The notes under the pieces are model-generated. The model did not search any database, was not told the origin of the DNA, and was given only the letters and a program-made list of their open reading frames with translations. Shown here in pieces: positions 59,156 to 64,000 of a DNA stretch of 64,000 nucleotides. How positions within the stretch are numbered: the first letter of the stretch is position 1; the number at the start of each line of letters is the position of its first letter. Made by a program: the position numbers and the translations under genes. Source of the stretch: Strongyloides papillosus (lineage: Eukaryota > Nematoda > Chromadorea > Rhabditida > Strongyloididae); assembly GCA_005656395.1 (NCBI GenBank), contig SRSI01000079.1, positions 806,001 through 870,000 on the forward strand, written 5' to 3'.

Positions 59156-60344
59156 ATGGACTCAGGAGTTCAATTGGAACAGTACTCAAATCCGAAACTA
59201 AAAACATTCAATAGCCATTCTATTAAAGCAACAAAGATAACAAGATGGTATTGCGATATTTGTGGGAAGTCTTTGTGTTCCAAGAGGAGTCATAATGATC
59301 ATATGAATATCCACAAGAATGCCAGGCCCTTTAATTGCCCAAATTGTCCCTACTCTGCTGGTATGTGTGTCTTTTTAAAACCTCTTTCAAAGATAATTAT
59401 AATAATTGTTATTTTTTTTTGTAGCCAGCAAAAATACTTTACAAAGACACTTCCTTAGACATCATCAATCAAAAGAGAAATGGAGTTATTTGTGTCCCTA
59501 TTGTCCGGAGATGTATGTGGAGGCGGCTGGGTATAGGAATCATTTGAAACAAAAACACCATGGTTACTCAGGAACTTTTGGTTGCCCTTTTGGTGATTGT
59601 AAATTTAGTACGATGTCCGTGGCACATTTTAAAGACCACATCCTTCGCCATAATCCATCATACTTTGAGGAGGGAGCTTCTGTTAAGGTTGATTTGTCTC
59701 AAGTTTCACTTCGGTTGTATCTTGTTGATGATAATTTTGGTAAAACTATCTCTGGGCCTTCGGTGGTTCTTGAGAGTTGTGGTACCCTTGATGAGGTGGT
59801 GGATGATGGCATCGATGGGGCTTCTAGAGATAGTAGTTGTTTTGAATCAAGACATGGTGTCTTGTTACCAAAGTATATAATTGAAAAAAATGATATAAAT
59901 GGGGTTGTTTCGAGTTATAGACAAAGCCTTCCGTTACCGAAAAGAATACTGGAGGGGGGTGTTGTGGATAGGTTGTCACAATCTCCCACTGAATCATCTC
60001 CTTCTCCTCCTGTCACAAAAAACTTTAAAGAGAATGATATTGAGGGAGATGATACAGTGGTGGAGGTGGGTGATTGTGATAAGAATAAAGTAAATGAGAA
60101 TAATATTAGTAAAAAATCATTGACTCCATCGATATCTGATAATATATTGAGGACCAATAGTAATTCAAGGAGAGAAAAAAGAGTTTTCAAAACAGTTGAG
60201 GGATTTATAGATGAGGATATAGATGATGGTGACGATGGGGCAGGGAAAAAAATAGATGTAGGGGATGGTGGATCTCCAATTTTCCTACAAAAAGAGAAGG
60301 CTTTCAAGACCAATGAGGGCACCTATGATTGGGATTTAGATTAA
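59156..60344 (+). CDS. C2H2 zinc-finger protein, four fingers (374 aa, 2 exons)
   Basis: Likely transcription factor. Exon 1 is 59156-59360, exon 2 is 59425-60344, with a 64-bp phase 1 intron (GTATGT...TTGTAG) that falls inside the second finger; splicing restores it. Fingers: YCDICGKSLC..H-x3-H (residues ~37-58), FNCPNCPYSA..H-x3-H (~63-84), YLCPYCPEMY..H-x4-H (~92-115) and FGCPFGDCKF with C-x4-C..H-x3-H (~120-145). The remaining ~230 residues are acidic and Ser-rich, with repeated VFKTVEGF and AFKTNEGTYDWD motifs near the end. Start chosen at the ATG 59156, the first in frame after upstream stops. No specific orthologue named. Confidence 0.87.
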
Positions 60345-62011
60345 TTAATCTAGGAACTAAAAAGTTGTTATTTTTATGTTGTAACACGTACCACATGAAA
60401 TCAAATATTCTATCACCAAATCTATACCATTTTTTTATCACTCTCTCTTTCTCTCTCTCGTTTTTTGTTATCAACGACATTGCCTTCAAAAGTCTCTTTC
60501 TTTATGTTATGTTATTTTTTTGTTATTAATACAATTAGAAATTTTTTAGAATGTAATTTGTACATATATGATATTATAATAACATGTAGATATTGTTTAA
60601 TAATAACCCTACCATATTATCATTATATTTCTTATATTTTGATATCAAAAAAAATGAGGAAGGAAAAATGGTGGTACCCGAATTTTGAAATAATTTTATA
60701 TTTCTTTTTTGTCATTTCCTATATTGTTAAATTTTAATAATAATAATGATTTTTAAAGATTATTTATAAAAAAAAGATTAAAAAGGTTAAAATGCCTACG
60801 AACATATCTGATACCAATATTACATAGAAATCTCTTTCGTATTAATGAAATTGAGAAGAAATATAAAAGAAAAAATTATTATTCAATACATACATATGTA
60901 TAGATATTTTTATCATTGGGGTAAATATGATTAGTTTATGTAAAAAAAATAGCGACAAAACATTTTAATTAATTTTCTAAAAAATTTATATCCATATCGA
61001 AGTATCTATAAACCATTGGGGAAGATGTATTATCATATAAAATATCCCTCATTTATTACATTCCTTTCTATTCACCATTTGTTTTTCCTTCAAACATTAG
61101 GTAAACTTTTTTTAATGTATTTTTTATCAAGTAGAAATATTTATTATAAACACCAAAATAAGGGAGGTTGTTAGAAGGTGATGAAAAGTGTTTATAGTGT
61201 TGAATAAAAAAGAATATTATTATAGGTTTTTTATTATGATAATTGTATTGTATAATGATACCATCTACAAATGTTCGTTTCTTTTTTTCCCCATTCATAT
61301 ATTAGTAACATAATATAAAATTTCTTTTTTCTTATCTTATCATATTTTTGTAGCATTATACATAATTAAGGTATTATTTGTTTTATTTTTGTAATTTCAT
61401 TTTGTTAACCATTATCATAGTTTTTTTAAGTAATCATTTTTATAATGTTTCATAATTATTATTTCTTTTCCTAACTGCCATGTAATAATGTTTTTTATTT
61501 TATTTGTTGCACGCATATATTTTTATATGTTTTTCAGAGAGGTAAGAATTAAAAAGAAGTAATAATAAGAGAATATAAATTTGAAAGGGCATTGCTTTAA
61601 TTGGTCTTTTGCCCTTTTTCTATGTATTACACAATAATCTCCTATTTATAATTATTTTTATATATGGTTTTGGTGATTCGCTTTTACGTTAATTAATATT
61701 ACTTTACTCTTTAGTTCTTTAATTGTTTTATTTTTGATATATATATGTAAATGGTTTCTTCTTTTTTATCGTAGAAAATTTTTTAATCTTTCTTTTATTT
61801 TTAGATGAACCTACAGTTATAATTTCTCTTATTATTAATATATAATAATTTAAACAATATTTCAATCAAAAATAAAAAAGCCTCTCTTTTTTACTATTTT
61901 TTTTTATTATTTTCTTTTATTTTATGCCCTTAAAAAAGAAAGATATATAATTATAATAAAAATATAGTTGGTAATAATTATATATATATTTTGCTTGTTT
62001 TGTAACTATAA
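60345..62011. other. AT-rich spacer upstream of the kinase gene
   Basis: No supported gene. Several short frames reflect base composition only. It should contain the kinase promoter. Confidence 0.5.
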
Positions 62012-62521
62012 ATGGATGGAAGAAACCCAAAGAATCATCATCATACTTCAGGACCTGGATTGGCTGTTGTTATAGGATGTTCCTCCTCTGAGGAGGAGGA
62101 GGATCTCCTTATTAGGGAGGCACCAGGAAATTTTATAAGAAACGCTGAGATCGATGATGACGACAGTTTCCTCCTCCATAGGAGGACATCATTGAAAGTT
62201 AGTTATCAACAACAGGGAGAAGACAGCATTATTGAGGATGATATTAATATTATTATACCGGGTCATCAGGATTCATCAAATCAATTATCATGGCATGAAC
62301 CTTTTATTGATATTGATGGGAGGCAACCTTTTTTATCAGGGGTATTTGAGGATCTAGCCATCCAGAGGTTGGATGATGGTTCTTATGTTAACGAAGTAAA
62401 GGCTCCAAAAATTGTTGAAGGGTACCTTTTTGGGTCTATTCTTGGACAGGGTAGTTATGGTAAAGTTAAAGAAGTTGTTCATGAGAAGGGTCTTCAGAGG
62501 AGGGCTGTAAAGATTATTAAG
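62012..62521 (+). CDS. par-4: LKB1/PAR-4 (STK11-like) kinase, first coding exon only (170 codons)
   Basis: Master serine/threonine kinase that activates AMPK-family kinases and, in worms, controls embryonic polarity. Only the first coding exon lies here: ATG 62012 to a donor GTTAGT at 62522, phase 0. Residues 1-130 are a non-catalytic, acidic, Ser-rich region with HHH and EEEEED stretches, longer than in human LKB1 but in keeping with worm PAR-4, which also has a long N-terminal extension. The kinase domain starts at about residue 133: YLFGSILGQGSYGKVKEVV holds the glycine loop, and RRAVKIIK holds the ATP-binding lysine. GSYGKVKEV and RRAVKI(I/L)K are the LKB1 signature as I recall it. The remaining kinase exons are not in the next 1.48 kb, so the gene runs past the right edge. 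Confidence 0.9.
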
Positions 62522-64000
62522 GTTAGTTTGAATTAAAAAAATTATTGCTATTTTGTAATATTTGTATATTTAAATATCCTTTATTTGATTATCTTTCTTT
62601 TTATCTACGAATCAATGTGTTGGTTAAATAATATTTCGTCAAATATTTGCAGATATTAATTAAAAAAACTTTTCATTATATAATATATATCAGTATAGGT
62701 ATATCCATCATTTAACTTATTGTTCTTTTATTTTTACATCTCTCTCTTATTCTTTTCCCTATATTATTAAATTATCATATCATTGTTAATAATTGATGAA
62801 TCATAAAAAACGAACTAGGTGTGTTTTTGTTATATTGTTATTAATGTATATAGATCAGATGGAATGATAATAAATATAATATATATGTTAATAATGAGAA
62901 TTATTGATAAAGTGGCAGATTAATAAATTACTTAACCTTCTTTCTATCTCTCCTTAACGATTTTTTTTTATTTTCCTTCTTCATAACGGCATTCTCTTTC
63001 ATTCTAATTATTTTCTTCCTAATAAACATCTTAATAAAAAGACTCTTGACTAACTTCAGATTAACTCTATTGGAAGCAATTAAACTTTGGTGAAAGGTTA
63101 TAATTATTTTATAATAATCTTATTTTTATCATCAAAAAGAATCTATGAACCTCCCTAACTATTAAATCTTTTATCTTTTTTTATCATCTTTCTTAGTCAT
63201 TCATTTCTCGAATGTATGTGTATAACATTAAAAATAGAGGACGTATATGTATCTTTATTAAATATAAAAAGTAATGAAGTTCAGTTTATTATCTTTACAT
63301 TTTTAATTTTGCTTTTTATGTAAATATATGCTGTAATGATGGGTAAAAAGTTTTTATCATGCAAGTTGTTTATATTTTATTTATAATATTTATAGTTTTT
63401 ATTGTATAAGTTCTAAGACTATGAATATCCCTTACTACAATATAGTTTATTATTAATAAAGATATTAATTAAAATTATAGGAAGTAATTATTAATAAGTA
63501 TTCCATTATATTCTATATCTATTCATCTTTTTGCCACCCCTTCAATCATATTGTTGTAAGTAATAAAAGAAAGAAGGGGGTATCCTGTAGTAAAATTATC
63601 ACATATATAATATATAGAGTGACTAAAAAAGATCTGTCTATTTTTAGAGTAATAGTACAACTATTAATACAATGTTTAGTTGTAGGTTTTCTCTTTTTAA
63701 TACTATTTGAGTTTAGGTCATATATACCCTAACACAAATTTATTTTTCTTCATATCTCTCTCTCGTTCTTTCTTTCCTAAAACTAAGTTTCCTTTATACT
63801 CTCTTCCTCTTTTTTAACCCTTAACAGCATCATTAACTTTTACATTTAATGATATTGTTTCACTTCTTATTGTCTTCCACCCATTTTGTGTATATATATT
63901 ATTTATTCATTGTCCAAATTAACTTTCCTTATCTTGGAAGATTACATAAAATTCTATTTATTATTAAATTTCGTAATAAGTTACATTTCCATGTAATGCA
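62522..64000 (+). other. Start of a long intron of the LKB1-like gene, to window edge
   Basis: From the GTTAGT donor to the edge I find no kinase exon (no HRD, DFG or APE-like segments in any frame), so the intron is at least 1479 bp unless the gene is broken. Nothing else identified. Confidence 0.6.

Noticed and set aside
1..64000. tRNA, rRNA, spliced-leader RNA genes, CRISPR arrays, transposases or viral genes
   Set aside because: Looked for conserved TPsiC-type boxes, the nematode SL1 core, transposase and reverse-transcriptase motifs and regular direct repeats by eye; none found. A covariance-model search would be needed to exclude diverged RNA genes.

Overview
This window is nuclear DNA of a very AT-rich nematode. 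The evidence is a Notch receptor with the compact layout of worm LIN-12/GLP-1, a ribosomal protein uL2 gene, a secreted CPG4-type protein (a family I know from nematodes), tiny introns (mostly 41-50 bp) with GTAAGT/GTATGT donors and TTTTTAG/TTTCAG/TTATAG acceptors, and acceptor-like sites just before start codons that suggest spliced-leader trans-splicing. Low GC outside exons and few introns per gene recall Strongyloides-like (clade IV) worms, but that placement is inference.

Layout. 1-1.66 kb: decayed tandem repeat. 1.66-9 kb: two paralogous multi-finger zinc proteins in tandem (+). 9.87-18.14 kb: a tandemly duplicated block of about 3.8-4.4 kb. Each copy once carried four + strand genes: G1 (acidic repeat protein), G2 (small borealin-N-like protein), G3 (two C2H2 fingers) and G4 (alpha-arrestin-like). 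The left copy keeps G1 and G2 but G3 and G4 are broken. The right copy keeps G2, G3 and G4 but G1 is broken. 19-21.6 kb: two spliced genes of unknown function. 22.5-30.8 kb: an RHBDD1/RHBDL4-type rhomboid protease gene (-) whose only intron found (7.1 kb) holds a complete glutamate carboxypeptidase II-like gene on the same strand. 31.9-35 kb: a multi-pass membrane gene (divergent Bax-inhibitor-1-like) directly downstream of COG6 (-). 35-44 kb: AT-rich desert with one possible small four-exon gene near 40 kb. 44-48.5 kb: Notch. 48.5-51.7 kb: desert. 51.7-55 kb: CPG4-like gene, uL2 (rpl-2) and a small membrane protein. 55-64 kb: mostly desert with a four-finger C2H2 gene and, at the right edge, the first coding exon of an LKB1/PAR-4 kinase.

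No operonic pathway is evident. The housekeeping genes (uL2, COG6, rhomboid, LKB1) and the developmental regulator Notch sit in long AT-rich spacers. The accessory region is the 10-18 kb duplication, where paralogues have decayed reciprocally, where a tract of about 525 bp and a noncoding tract of 100 bp are identical between copies, and where G2 proteins have diverged far more than the noncoding DNA around them. Two fold-back sequences (30.8 and 52.7 kb) are candidate small-RNA precursors. All splice sites were placed by eye from consensus, reading frame and family alignment in memory; no transcript data were available.
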